Source: Glycomyces harbinensis
GTDB lineage: Bacteria > Actinomycetota > Actinomycetes > Mycobacteriales > Micromonosporaceae
Reading direction: 5' to 3'
Assembly: GCF_900101745.1 (NCBI RefSeq)
Contig: NZ_FNAD01000007.1
Coordinates: 186,001-250,000, forward strand
Length of the DNA: 64,000 nucleotides
Shown: positions 35,054 to 44,071 of the stretch, in pieces
Layout of the letters: each line of letters begins with the position of its first letter
Numbering within the stretch: position 1 is the stretch's first letter
Program-made: the position numbers and the translations under genes
The notes under the pieces: model-generated
The model's database searches: none
What the model saw: the letters and a program-made list of their open reading frames with translations, nothing else
Told to the model about the DNA's origin: nothing

Positions 35054-36015
35054 CCACCACCGACATCCGCGCCACCGCCACCGATCTCCGCATCAAGCCG
35101 CGGCGCAAGAGCAACCGCCCCATCTGGGACGAAGAACCCTCGCCGGCCGGCAAGGCCGTCAAAGCCCTGTTCCTGCTCTGCTACGCCGCCGCCATCGTCC
35201 TCCCGATCTGGGCGGTCGTCGCCACCAGCTTCGCGAGCGAGGAGGCGCTGACCCGCGCCGGCGGCAACCTCCTGATCCTGCCCACCGACGTGAGCTTCCA
35301 GGCCTACCGCGAGATCTTCAGCGGTGGCGCGCTCACCGACTCGCTGGTCATGACCACCATGCTCACCGTCGTCGGTACGGCCATCAGCATGGTGCTCACG
35401 ATCTGCGGCGCCTACGCGCTCTCGCGCACCGGCTCGCTGCTGCACCGCCCGATCCTGTGGCTGATCCTGCTGACGTTCCTGTTCGGACCCGGCATGTACC
35501 CGAGCTTCCTGGTGGTGCAGAAACTGGGGCTGTTCAACAGCTACTGGTCGCTCATCCTGCCCGGGGCCGTGGGCACCTTCAACATCATCATCCTCCGCGC
35601 GTTCTTCATGAACTCGATCCCCGGCGAGCTCCTCGACGCCGCCAAGATGGACGGCGCCGGCGAGTTCCGGACCCTGTTCAGGATCGTGCTGCCCATGTCG
35701 AAGGCGATCCTCGCCGTCATCGCACTGTTCTACGCGGTCGGCTACTGGAACCTCTACTTCCAGGCCGTGCTGTACACGCCGGGCCTGGACACCCAGCCGA
35801 TCCAGGTGGTGCTGCAACGGATGCTCATGTCCAGTCAGGGGCTCCCGGACGGCGCACAGGCCGCCGCCCAGTACCAGTCCCAAGGCGAAGCGGCCCCTAC
35901 CGCGGCACTCAAGATGGCCGTGGTCGTGTGCACGATCGTCCCGATCGTGATCATGTACCCGTTCATCCAGAAGCACTTCACGAAAGCCGTCATCACCGGC
36001 GCCGTGAAGGGATAG
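35050..36015 (+). CDS. ABC sugar transporter permease (LplC-like)
   Basis: Begins at the ATG overlapping the previous stop (ATGA at 35050-35053), giving 321 residues. The EAA loop is LLDAAKMDGAGEFRTLFRI, and the FGPGMYPSFLVVQKLGL and VGYWNLYFQAVLY stretches are characteristic of the LplC group. Six helices are predicted. As with the first importer, no ATPase gene is present and a strong terminator follows, so a shared ATPase encoded elsewhere is presumed. Confidence 0.9.
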   Translation: MTTTDIRATATDLRIKPRRKSNRPIWDEEPSPAGKAVKALFLLCYAAAIVLPIWAVVATSFASEEALTRAGGNLLILPTDVSFQAYREIFSGGALTDSLVMTTMLTVVGTAISMVLTICGAYALSRTGSLLHRPILWLILLTFLFGPGMYPSFLVVQKLGLFNSYWSLILPGAVGTFNIIILRAFFMNSIPGELLDAAKMDGAGEFRTLFRIVLPMSKAILAVIALFYAVGYWNLYFQAVLYTPGLDTQPIQVVLQRMLMSSQGLPDGAQAAAQYQSQGEAAPTAALKMAVVVCTIVPIVIMYPFIQKHFTKAVITGAVKG

Positions 36016-36049
36016 ACCCGCGGTCCGTGTGAGGGCGGACCGAAGGGAA

Positions 36050-36082
36050 GGGCGCCCGGACCGGATCCGGGTCCGGGCGCCC
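36050..36082 (+). terminator. Terminator after the second importer
   Basis: GGGCGCCCGGAC (36050-36061) and GTCCGGGCGCCC (36071-36082) form a perfect 12-pair stem with a nine-base loop, 35 bases after the permease stop. The GH74 gene downstream must rely on read-through or its own promoter. Confidence 0.75.
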
Positions 36083-36217
36083 ATATCCCGCCTCCCCGCG
36101 ACACGCCCGACCATCCGCGATGCCCGACACCGGAACAGCATCCGAACCAGCGCCAGACCGCACCTGGTCCGGCTCGAAGTTCCACAACCTCGAGTACCCA
36201 ACGCAAAGGAGAACATC

Positions 36218-38599
36218 ATGCGACGACGCACGTTCACCGCCACCGCCTCCGTGGGCGCCGCCGCGGCGACCGCCGCGATCGCAACCGGGGCCCTCTCCGC
36301 CTGGGCCGGTGAGAACGCCGATTCGAAGCAGATCGACGGCTACACGTGGAAGAACGCCGTCATCAACGGCGGCGGCTTCGTGTCCGGCATCGTGTTCAAC
36401 GAGACCGAGCCGAACCTGATCTACGCCCGCACCGACATCGGCGGCTGCTACCGGTGGCAGGAGGACTCCCGGACCTGGAAGCCGCTCCTGGACTGGGTCG
36501 GCCGCGACAAGTGGGGCTATGCGGGAGTGGTCTCCATGGCCACCGACCCGGTCGACACCGACCGCGTCTACGCCGCCGTCGGCACCTACACGATCGACTG
36601 GGACCCCAACAACGGCGCGATCCTCCACTCCGACGACAGGGGCGACACCTGGGGCATCGCCGAACTCCCGTTCAAGCAGGGCGGCAACATGCCCGGCCGC
36701 GGCATGGGCGAACGCCTCGCCGTCAACCCCGCCGACAACGCCGAGCTCTACCTCGGCACCCCCAACGGGAACGGCCTGTGGCGCTCCGCCGACCACGGCC
36801 GCACCTGGGCGAAGGTCGAGAACTTCCCCAACCCCGGCGACTTCGTCATCGACCCGAACAACCCCACCCAGGCCGACAACCAGGGCGTCATCTGGATCGA
36901 CTTCGACCAGATCGGCGGCAAGGTCTATGTGGGCGTGGCCGATCCGGCCGACCCGCTCTACGTCTCCGAGGACGGCGGGGCGACCTGGCAGGCCGTGCCC
37001 GGGGCCGTCGAAGCCCTCGGCTCCGCCGACGGAAACCGCACTTTCCCCCAGCAGTCCGCTGTGGACAACACCAACGGGTACCTGTACGTCGTCACCGGCC
37101 ACGACCCCGGCCCCTACAACGGTGCCCCCGCCTCGGGCGACGGCGGCCGCATCCAGCGCCTGGCGACCCAGACCGGCGAATGGACCGACGTGACCCCGTC
37201 CTACAACCCCCGCGGCGTGATCCCGGGCTTCGGAGGGATCACCGTCGACCGCCAGAACCCCGGCACTCTGATGGCGGCCACGCGCAACAACTGGTGGCCT
37301 GACGAGATCCTGTACCGCTCCACCGACTCCGGCCAGACCTGGTCGCTCAGCTGGGACTACGCCGAGGGCCAGGACCGCCACGACCGGTTCGTCATGGACA
37401 GCTCGGGCAGCCCGTGGCTGTCGTGGAACGGGGAGGACCAGGGACCGGCCTACGCCGTCAAGCACGGCTGGATGATCGACGCCTTCGCGATCGACCCGCA
37501 CGACTCCGACCGCATCATGTGGGGCACCGGCGCCACCATCTGGGGCGCCGAGGAGCTGACCCAGTGGGATTCCCAGGGCGAGCTGATCGGCGAGAACGAG
37601 GCCGGCGAGCGCGTCCCGCTGCCGATCGAGCAGTTCACGGTCGGGGTCCGCGCCGAAGGCGTGGAGGAGTGCGCGGTCCTCGACCTCGCGGCGCTCGGCG
37701 GGACGCTCGTCTCCGCTGTCGGCGACGTCGGCGGCTTCGTCCACACCGACCTCGACCGGGCCGAGCCCATGATCGACACCGACTGGTCCACGGGCACCAG
37801 TGTGGACTTCGCCCAGGCGAACCCGGACATCGTCGTCGGCACCGGCAATGTGCACGGCAACGAGAAGGGCCACGTCGGCGTCTCCACCGACCGGGGCAAG
37901 ACCTGGAGGAACGCCGCGCGCGTCGAAGGCGTCCCCGGCGACGGCCACGGCGGCACCGTCGCGATCACCGCGGACGGGTCCCGGATCTTCTGGACGCCTG
38001 GCGACTCCGAGGTCACCCCGGTGTACAGCACCGACCTGGGCGAGACGTGGAACCCGGTCGAGGGTCTCCCGGCGGGGGCGAAGATCCGGGCCGACCGCGT
38101 CAGAGCGTCGGTCCTGTACTCGTTCTCGGGCGGCACGTTCTACCGCAGCACCGACGGGGGCTTGACGTTCGCCGACACCGGGGCGACGGGCCTGCCCACC
38201 AGAGGTGTCGACGACTTCCGCGCCGTGCCCGGCCGCAAGAACCACGTCTGGCTCGCCGGGCGCGGCGACGACGAGGAAGGCATCCCGGGCGGCATGTGGC
38301 AGTCCAAGGACGGCGGCACCGCCTGGAAGCAGATCACCGAGTTCGAGACGGCGGAGTCCATGGGCTTCGGCAAGGCCGCCAAGCGCTCCGGATACCCGGC
38401 GATCTACACGTCGGCGTTGACCGGGGGCAAGGCCGGCATCTACCGCTCGATCGACGGCGGCACCACCTGGACCCGCATCAACGACGACGAGCACCAGTGG
38501 GCCTATGCGGGGTCCGCGATCACCGGCGACCCGCTCATCTTCGGCCGCGTCTACCTCGCCACCAACGGCCGCGGCATCATCTACGGCGACATCGCCTGA
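36218..38599 (+). CDS. Secreted xyloglucan-active endoglucanase, GH74
   Basis: ATG 36218 follows AAAGGAG and opens a 793-residue precursor with an RRR signal (MRRRTFTATASVG) that may be Tat-type. The two seven-bladed propellers of GH74 are recognisable by repeated Asp-box turns (SDDRGDTWG, STDSGQTWS, STDRGKTWRN, SIDGGTTWTRI). The catalytic aspartates are Asp73 in YARTDIGGCYRW and Asp503 in AVGDVGGFVH, both in the canonical motifs. It cleaves the xyloglucan backbone outside the cell. No carbohydrate-binding module is attached. Its products are plausible cargo for the importer encoded upstream. Confidence 0.93.
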   Translation: MRRRTFTATASVGAAAATAAIATGALSAWAGENADSKQIDGYTWKNAVINGGGFVSGIVFNETEPNLIYARTDIGGCYRWQEDSRTWKPLLDWVGRDKWGYAGVVSMATDPVDTDRVYAAVGTYTIDWDPNNGAILHSDDRGDTWGIAELPFKQGGNMPGRGMGERLAVNPADNAELYLGTPNGNGLWRSADHGRTWAKVENFPNPGDFVIDPNNPTQADNQGVIWIDFDQIGGKVYVGVADPADPLYVSEDGGATWQAVPGAVEALGSADGNRTFPQQSAVDNTNGYLYVVTGHDPGPYNGAPASGDGGRIQRLATQTGEWTDVTPSYNPRGVIPGFGGITVDRQNPGTLMAATRNNWWPDEILYRSTDSGQTWSLSWDYAEGQDRHDRFVMDSSGSPWLSWNGEDQGPAYAVKHGWMIDAFAIDPHDSDRIMWGTGATIWGAEELTQWDSQGELIGENEAGERVPLPIEQFTVGVRAEGVEECAVLDLAALGGTLVSAVGDVGGFVHTDLDRAEPMIDTDWSTGTSVDFAQANPDIVVGTGNVHGNEKGHVGVSTDRGKTWRNAARVEGVPGDGHGGTVAITADGSRIFWTPGDSEVTPVYSTDLGETWNPVEGLPAGAKIRADRVRASVLYSFSGGTFYRSTDGGLTFADTGATGLPTRGVDDFRAVPGRKNHVWLAGRGDDEEGIPGGMWQSKDGGTAWKQITEFETAESMGFGKAAKRSGYPAIYTSALTGGKAGIYRSIDGGTTWTRINDDEHQWAYAGSAITGDPLIFGRVYLATNGRGIIYGDIA

Positions 38600-38728
38600 C
38601 GGGAGGAAGCTCGCGACGCGGGGCGGCCATCGCCGATGTGGCACCGCTCGTGGCGAGGCTCCCGCGGTTCGTCCTATTGCGATCCGCCTCCGACCGATAC
38701 AGATCCCCCTGTCCAGAAGGAGTTCAAT

Positions 38729-39466
38729 TTGACCGCCGCGCTTTCGGTGCAGCTCTACAGCGTGCGTGACGCGCTCGCCGCCGATCTGCAGGGAACGCTC
38801 GACCGCCTAGCGGGGCTCGGCTTCGCGAACGTCGAACTCTTCGGCTTCGTCGACCGAGTGGACGAGTACCGCACCGCGCTCGCGAACTCGGGCCTCACCG
38901 CGCTCTCGGGCCACGCGCCGCTCGTCGAGCAGGCCGATGCCGAGCGTGCGCTCGACGCCGCGGCCGCCCTCGGCATGCGGACGCTCATCGAGCCGATGAT
39001 CCGCCACGGCTGGGAGACCGCGGACGGCGTTTCCGCCGTCGCAGACCGGCTCGGGCAGGTCGCCGCCCAGGCTGGGCCGCTCGGCATCGAGGTCGGCTAC
39101 CACAACCACACTTGGGAGTTCGAGTCCGACATCGACGGACGCAACGCCTTCGACGTGTTCGCGGATCGGCTCGACTCCGCAGTGGTGCTCGAGGTCGACA
39201 CCTACTGGGCCGAGGTCGGCGGCGCGAGCGCGCCCGCGCTTCTCACCCGGCTCGGCGACCGCGTGCGGCTGCTCCACGTCAAGGACGGACCCCGCAGCAC
39301 CGACGCGTCCGCGCAGCAGCCCGCGGGATCGGGCGACATGCCCGTCAAGGAGATCCTGGCGGCCGCGCCCCGGGCGGTGCGGGTGATCGAGTTCGACGAC
39401 TACGCCGGCGACCTCTTCGACGGGATCGCGCAGAGCCTGCGGTTCGTCTCCGGGCAGGCGTCATGA
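38729..39466 (+). CDS. Sugar phosphate isomerase/epimerase family protein (TIM barrel)
   Basis: The best start is TTG 38729, seven bases after AGAAGGAG and just ahead of the first strand (LSVQLYSVRDAL); the ATG at 38636 would add Arg- and Pro-rich shadow sequence. The 245-residue protein belongs to the AP-endonuclease-2/xylose-isomerase-like barrels. Metal ligands are suggested by EPMIRHGW, YHNHTWEF, LEVDTYWAEVGG and LLHVKDG. It is encoded four bases into the next gene, a Gfo/Idh/MocA dehydrogenase; this pair is a frequent module for oxidising and isomerising unusual sugars or inositols. Confidence 0.86.
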   Translation: MTAALSVQLYSVRDALAADLQGTLDRLAGLGFANVELFGFVDRVDEYRTALANSGLTALSGHAPLVEQADAERALDAAAALGMRTLIEPMIRHGWETADGVSAVADRLGQVAAQAGPLGIEVGYHNHTWEFESDIDGRNAFDVFADRLDSAVVLEVDTYWAEVGGASAPALLTRLGDRVRLLHVKDGPRSTDASAQQPAGSGDMPVKEILAAAPRAVRVIEFDDYAGDLFDGIAQSLRFVSGQAS

Positions 39467-40563
39467 ACGGCGGGCTCGTAGGCGTCGGTGTCATCGGCGC
39501 GGGAGTCATCAGCGGCGAGTACTTGCGGAACCTCACGACCTTCCCTGACCTCGCCGTGCGGTTCGTGGCCGACCTCGACACGGACCGGGCCAACGCGCAG
39601 GCGGACGCGTTCGGCGTCCCCGCGTCGGGAACGGTGGCCGAACTGCTTGCGCGCGAGGACATCGAGATCGTGGTGAACCTGACGATCCCCGCCGTGCACG
39701 TGGAGGTCGGCCTCGAGATCCTGCGCGCCGGCAAGCACGTGTGGAGCGAGAAGCCCGTCGCGATGGACCGCGAGAGCGGCCGGCTGCTGCTGGACGAGGC
39801 GAGGCGGCGCGGCCTCAGGGTCGCGTGCGCACCCGACACCGTCCTCGGCTCCGGCATCCAGACCGGCCTGCGGGCCGTCAGGGACGGGCAGATCGGGGAA
39901 CCGCTCACCGCCCTGGCCGTCATGCAGTCTCCCGGCCCCGAATCGTGGCACCCGAGCCCGGAGTTCCTCTTCGACATCGGCGGCGGCCCGCTGTTCGACA
40001 TCGGACCGTACTACCTGACCGCCCTCGTCCACGTCTTCGGTCCGGTGCGCCGCGCAAGCGCGACCTCGTCGCGGTCCCATGCCACGCGTGCCATCGGCTC
40101 GGGTCCGCGCGCTGGAACGGAGTTCCCGGTGAACGTGCCGACGGCGCACAGCGCACTGCTGGAGTTCACCGGCGGCGCGAGCGCGGTGGCCGTGTTCAGT
40201 TTCGAGTCCCACCTGGTGCGGGCCGGCCTCGTCGAGATCACCGGAACCTCGGGCACGCTCGCGCTCCCCGACCCGAACGGCTTCGGCGGCCCCTCACGGC
40301 TGTGGCGGGACGGTGGCGAGCCGGACGAGATCGAGGCCGTCGGAGCCGAGTACGGCAGGGGCGCCGGCGTGCTCGATCTGGCCCGCGCCATCCGATCGGG
40401 CACTGACGAGCGGGCCTCGGCCGCCGTCGCCTTCCACGTGCTCGACGTCATGGCCGCGATCGCGGACGCGGCGGCGTCAGGGAGCGCCGTCGAACCGCAG
40501 AGCACGGTGACCCGACCCGACTCCCTTCCGCACCACTGGGATCCGACGACCCGCACACTCTGA
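39463..40563 (+). CDS. Gfo/Idh/MocA family oxidoreductase
   Basis: Starts at the ATG overlapping the previous stop (39463). The 366-residue protein has a Rossmann motif GVGVIGAGVISGEYL at the N-terminus, the conserved SEKPVAMDRESG dinucleotide-binding loop near residue 97 and the catalytic FDIGPYYLTALVH histidine segment in the C-terminal domain. It should oxidise a hydroxyl on a sugar or sugar acid with NAD(P). Being coupled to the isomerase-like gene and following GH74, it likely takes part in final catabolism of a released sugar; the substrate is unknown. Confidence 0.9.
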   Translation: MNGGLVGVGVIGAGVISGEYLRNLTTFPDLAVRFVADLDTDRANAQADAFGVPASGTVAELLAREDIEIVVNLTIPAVHVEVGLEILRAGKHVWSEKPVAMDRESGRLLLDEARRRGLRVACAPDTVLGSGIQTGLRAVRDGQIGEPLTALAVMQSPGPESWHPSPEFLFDIGGGPLFDIGPYYLTALVHVFGPVRRASATSSRSHATRAIGSGPRAGTEFPVNVPTAHSALLEFTGGASAVAVFSFESHLVRAGLVEITGTSGTLALPDPNGFGGPSRLWRDGGEPDEIEAVGAEYGRGAGVLDLARAIRSGTDERASAAVAFHVLDVMAAIADAAASGSAVEPQSTVTRPDSLPHHWDPTTRTL

Positions 40564-40743
40564 CTACGGCCGACCTGAGGCGAGGGGCCCCACGGCGTCT
40601 GCGCTCGGGACTGGCCTATGAGATCAGCGAGCACTTCGTCATCTGGTATTCGCAGGCCATGGCCGGTCCTTTCAGCGCCAAAGGCGCCCGACTAGATGGT
40701 GCCGCCGTGGGCGCCGGACGGGGGAGGTGCGGGCCGTGCCGTC

Positions 40744-40932
40744 TCAGCTTCTGACGAACGCGCCCCTCGGCTCGACCCCTCGGACTTCGCTGCTGAGCCA
40801 AGCGGCGAGGTTGCCGCGGGTGAGGGGCGTGTTGGGATGGTCGCGGCCCAGAATCCGAAGACGGTCGGCGAGCGACTGCTCGTGGGCGTCACTCGCATTG
40901 GGCGAGGGTCGCTTCCGGCCCTGCCCAAGCAA
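40744..40932 (-). pseudogene. TPR repeat remnant
   Basis: A 62-codon stretch encodes DRLRILGRDHPNT and TRGNLAAWL, the hallmark 42-residue repeat of NB-ARC/TPR proteins in actinomycetes, followed by unrelated residues. Only one repeat remains. No other gene is evident in the 530 bases between the oxidoreductase and the secreted protein at 41095. Confidence 0.55.
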
Positions 40933-41094
40933 GATGCTCGACCGTGGTCTATCCGGCCGAGCGCCTTGCTCGATGTTTCGACTGACCGCACTTGTGGTGA
41001 CCGTCCCTACCGTCCGCCACGACGCTCAGGTCTTTTACTTCCAGGCCGGGTGCGACATTTGGCGTGCGGTGGCGGTCGCGCGTTCTGCTCCCGG

Positions 41095-41529
41095 TCAGCT
41101 TCCGGGAAGAATGGTCAGCGTCGTGCAGATGTCGATCGGAGTGACGTACTGCTCGGGATCGAACATGTGCAGTCGGTTGTGGCAGTCGATCGCACCGTTA
41201 TAGCCACCGGAGTACAGGTCGTAGACGGGGGCGTTGCCGATGTTGATCGAACCTAGCGTGCCGCCGAAGCAGCGGATGCCGTCTTCCCCGCCGATTCCGA
41301 GGAAGAGCACGATCTGCTTGGGTCGCTCGCCGACGTTGCACCGCCGTTCATTGATCAAGGCCCCGATCTCGCTGGCGTCGCCGGGTGCGGCGATGACCGG
41401 TGTCGAGGCGCTGGTGTCGGACGGAGCGGCTTGCGCCGGTGCGGCTGAGAAGACGAGCGCGAGTGCGATGGTGGTGACGATGGCGGCGAACGCCGTCGTC
41501 AAGGACGTTCGATTGAGGAGACGAATCAT
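41095..41529 (-). CDS. Small secreted protein, possibly beta/gamma-crystallin-like
   Basis: A 144-residue precursor with a clear signal peptide (SLTTAFAAIVTTIALALVFS, cleavage after AQA). The mature part has three or four cysteines and a segment, CFGGTLGSINIGNAPVYDLYSGG, whose pattern recalls bacterial beta/gamma-crystallin or Streptomyces killer-toxin-like domains; this resemblance is weak. It stands alone among gene remnants. Function unknown. Confidence 0.6.
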   Translation of the reverse strand: MIRLLNRTSLTTAFAAIVTTIALALVFSAAPAQAAPSDTSASTPVIAAPGDASEIGALINERRCNVGERPKQIVLFLGIGGEDGIRCFGGTLGSINIGNAPVYDLYSGGYNGAIDCHNRLHMFDPEQYVTPIDICTTLTILPGS

Positions 41530-41628
41530 CTGGACTCCCTGATTGTCGGGTCAAGGGACTCGGTGTTGGTCCGCGCCATTAAGACTCGATTTGCCGAAAT
41601 ATTGCGAACTGTCAATATTTAATCTGGT

Positions 41629-41939
41629 ATGCGTGTCCTTGGCAACGCTTGGTTGGAATTCGTTGGAATCATCGGCATCCACACTGAGGCATCGCTGCGA
41701 CTGCATGAGCGCACCGGGGGGAGCGTCGGCGAGGCGGTCGCCTGCTCTGAACGGGCCCTCGCGACTTGGGAAGAGGGCGACTTCAAGTTCTACGTGGCCA
41801 AGACGCTGGACATCCTCGGCGACCTTCACGCCGCGACTGGAGACGAGGACAGGGCCCAGTCGCATTACCGGCGGCCGTCGACCTGTTCGACATGCTCGGA
41901 TCCCGCTCGGCCACTGCGGTCCGCGCCAAGATCGAGTGA
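41629..41939 (+). pseudogene. Frameshifted C-terminus of an AfsR/SARP-type TPR regulator
   Basis: The frame from 41629 encodes a TPR-like end (VAKTLDILGDLHAATGDEDR, AQSHYRR) but then shifts. In the neighbouring frame it continues as AVDLFDMLGSRSATAVRAKIE and stops at 41939, exactly as expected for the last repeat of such regulators. One G appears missing near 41871-41876. The upstream part of the gene is absent. It is a second piece of the same protein class seen at the left edge of the window. Confidence 0.65.
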
Positions 41940-42054
41940 GCCGCGCCAGATCGGCGCCAGCACCACGCCAGCAACCGGTGACAGCGTTGGCTCGACGACC
42001 GCACCTCACGATCTGGTGTCGCACCGGACCGTGGCCGGAAAACCTGGAGGTCAA

Positions 42055-42378
42055 ATGTCCCTTCGAATGCGTACCGCACTGATCGCGCTGTTTGCGGCAA
42101 TCTTCGCGGCAGTCGCGGTGTCCGGGGCGAGCGCCACGGCATCAGCACAACCACCGTCGACTCAGCAGGCGGCGATCCAAGCCGACGAGCAGTTCGAGCC
42201 GCAAACATACGACGATTGCGTCATTTACCTGTCTCGTGCGGGCTATTTTGGTTACTTTGTGGCCAGGGGATGCACCATAGGTGAGACGTATTACCTGGGC
42301 TGCCTCGTCGTACTTGTCCTCGATGGAGGCGTCCCGCAATATCACGCCGAGATCGCGTGCTACCTGGCAGCCAGATAG
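42055..42378 (+). CDS. Small secreted cysteine-containing protein
   Basis: ATG 42055 follows CTGGAGG at ideal spacing and encodes 107 residues. A signal peptide (RTALIALFAAIFAAVAVSG, cleavage after ASA) is followed by an acidic linker and a compact domain with four cysteines, GYFGYFVARGCTIG and YYLGCLVVLVLDGG. Two disulfides are plausible. I recognise no family. A strong bidirectional hairpin ends its transcript. Confidence 0.65.
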   Translation: MSLRMRTALIALFAAIFAAVAVSGASATASAQPPSTQQAAIQADEQFEPQTYDDCVIYLSRAGYFGYFVARGCTIGETYYLGCLVVLVLDGGVPQYHAEIACYLAAR

Positions 42379-42482
42379 CCGATGAGCTCCGGGCCTTTCG
42401 CCACGGCCCCGTGGTTCAGGATCCGGAGCCGACAGCGGTTCACACTGCTCAAGGCTGGTAAGCGGCTGGCAGGCAAGTCCGG

Positions 42483-42513
42483 TCAGGGCCACACCATAAC
42501 GGCGTGGCCCTGA
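42483..42513. terminator. Bidirectional terminator
   Basis: TCAGGGCCAC (42483-42492) and GTGGCCCTGA (42504-42513) are exact inverted repeats with an 11-base loop, between the small secreted protein and the convergent gene fragment at 42526. Confidence 0.7.
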
Positions 42514-42525
42514 CTGCCGACCCGC

Positions 42526-42702
42526 CTAGGCGCTGGCGTTCGCCCGGGTCCAGCCGGTGACGACTACGGCTCGTGTACCGAAGCCCCCGTTGCAGTCGCC
42601 CTCGTAGAGGTAGATCTGGCCGTCGGATTTGCGGCGGGCGATCCAGTCGGCGTGGATCGCGATCTTCTCGCCGGCGTTGAGGATCTCCGCAGCCTCAACG
42701 GA
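42526..42702 (-). pseudogene. C-terminal fragment of an unknown protein cut by the IS630 remnant
   Basis: Minus-strand frame ending at 42526 encodes about 58 coherent residues (ILNAGEKIAIHADWIARRKS, GQIYLYEGDCNGGFGTRAVV) with codon use like a real gene. Beyond 42702 the frame becomes the antisense of the transposase. The gene has thus lost its 5' part, presumably to the insertion. Family not recognised. Confidence 0.45.
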
Positions 42703-42729
42703 GGGCGAAGCGCCAGCCGATGACGAGCT

Positions 42730-43313
42730 GGTCGACCTCCTTGCAGAACGCTGCGGGAGCGGGCCCGCTCCGAGGGCGCGGTGATCTTGTTCTGCGACCA
42801 GGTCGGGGTCCGCTCCGACCAGCTCGCGGGGCGCACCTGGGGTCGCAAGGGGCAGACCCCGACCCTCGCGCGGACCGGGAACCGCTTCGGAATCAGCGCC
42901 ATGTCGGCCATCTCGCCCCGGGGCGAGATGCATTCCACCGTGTTGCGGGACAAGTTCAACGCCGAGGTCTTCATCGCCTTCCTCGACCGGCTGCTGGGGC
43001 GGTTCGAGGAGAAGATCCACCTGGTTGTCGACGGGCGCTCCGCCCACCGCGCCAAGAAAGTCCGCGACTGGATCGCCGAGCGGCCCGACCGGATCGAGCT
43101 GCATTTCCCGCCGGTTTATGCTCCGCACACCGCAACCCCGACGAGCTGGTGAACGCCGATCTGAAACGCACGCTTGCCGACCAGGTCATCACTGACCGGG
43201 TCCAGATGGAGCGTGCAGTCCGCAGGTTCTTCCACCGCGTCCAGAAACTCCCCGCCCACGTGCTCGGCTACCTCCAAGCGCCGCACACGAAGTACGCAAG
43301 CTCAACCATCTAG
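42730..43313 (+). pseudogene. Frameshifted, 5'-truncated IS630-family transposase
   Basis: The DDE domain of an IS630/Tc1-type transposase is readable in two frames. The first part (VILFCDQVGVRSD with the first Asp, then HLVVDGRSAHRAKKVRDWI with the second) runs to a stop at 43152. The remainder continues in another frame from about 43128 (RNPDELVNADLKRTL with the third acidic residue, then VRRFFHRVQKLP) to 43313. The N-terminal helix-turn-helix half is missing. It is therefore inactive. Confidence 0.8.
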
Positions 43314-43341
43314 TTCGGATCAATCGAGGGAGACATCGGCA

Positions 43342-43989
43342 ATGGCCACAGGCGAGCTCATCACCGAGACGTTCGACTACGACGGTGGCCGCCAGGTCAC
43401 GGTGTATGTCCCGCCGAAAGAGCCTGAGGCGGTCGTGTACGCCGGTGACGGCCAGCTGATCTCGCAGTGGGGCGGCATGCTTGAAGCGGCCGACGTACCA
43501 TCCACGATGGTCGTCGGTGCTCACCGGCCGGCCGATGAGACGCTGCGGCTCCATGAGTACTCACCGGGCTTTGACCCCGAACGGTTCGCTGCGCACGAGA
43601 GGTTCTTCGTCGAGGACGTACGCCGGTGGGTGCGGGCACGTTTCGCAGTCGCGCTGCCCGCGGGTCGTACCGCGGTGTTCGGTGTATCAGCGAGCGGGGA
43701 ACTCGCGCTCGCCCTCGGGCTCCGGCATCCGGAGGTCTACGGTGCGATCTTTTGCGCCTCACCGGGCGGGGGTTACCGACGGCCCGGTGTAATGCCGAGC
43801 TTGATGCCGCGCACGTACCTCGTTGCCGGCACGCTGGAGCCGTTCTTTCTCGAGAACGCGGCTCGGTGGGCGCAGGGGTTGCGGGATGCGGGTGCGGACG
43901 TTGTCATGAATGAGCGGCTCGGGTCGCACGGGGGCGCGTTCTGGCAAGAAGAGCTCCCGCTGATGATGACGTGGGCGTTCAGGCAATGA
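43342..43989 (+). CDS. Putative esterase (Fes/esterase D-like alpha/beta hydrolase)
   Basis: Start at ATG 43342 with GAGGGAG upstream; the longer frame runs antisense through the transposase end. The 215-residue protein has an N-terminal beta-strand TVYVPPKEPEAVVYAGDG, the nucleophile elbow FGVSASGELAL and a C-terminal LGSHGGAFW histidine, as in the enterochelin-esterase-like/esterase D group. It lacks a signal peptide. It lies directly downstream of the IS630 remnant and has no obvious partner genes. Confidence 0.8.
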   Translation: MATGELITETFDYDGGRQVTVYVPPKEPEAVVYAGDGQLISQWGGMLEAADVPSTMVVGAHRPADETLRLHEYSPGFDPERFAAHERFFVEDVRRWVRARFAVALPAGRTAVFGVSASGELALALGLRHPEVYGAIFCASPGGGYRRPGVMPSLMPRTYLVAGTLEPFFLENAARWAQGLRDAGADVVMNERLGSHGGAFWQEELPLMMTWAFRQ

Positions 43990-44071
43990 AGCATCGCTCC
44001 ATTCGTGGGCAGTCGGTGTAAAGCGATCCGGCCACCGGCGACGCCCACGGGGAGCTTTCGCGCCCGGTGGT

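Noticed and set aside
35993-38644. 883-residue minus-strand frame opposite GH74
   Set aside because: Antisense of a clear GH74 gene with canonical catalytic motifs; no protein motif in the shadow.
42526-43128. Minus-strand frame of 200 residues through the IS630 relic
   Set aside because: Only the last 58 codons look coding; the remainder is antisense of the transposase.
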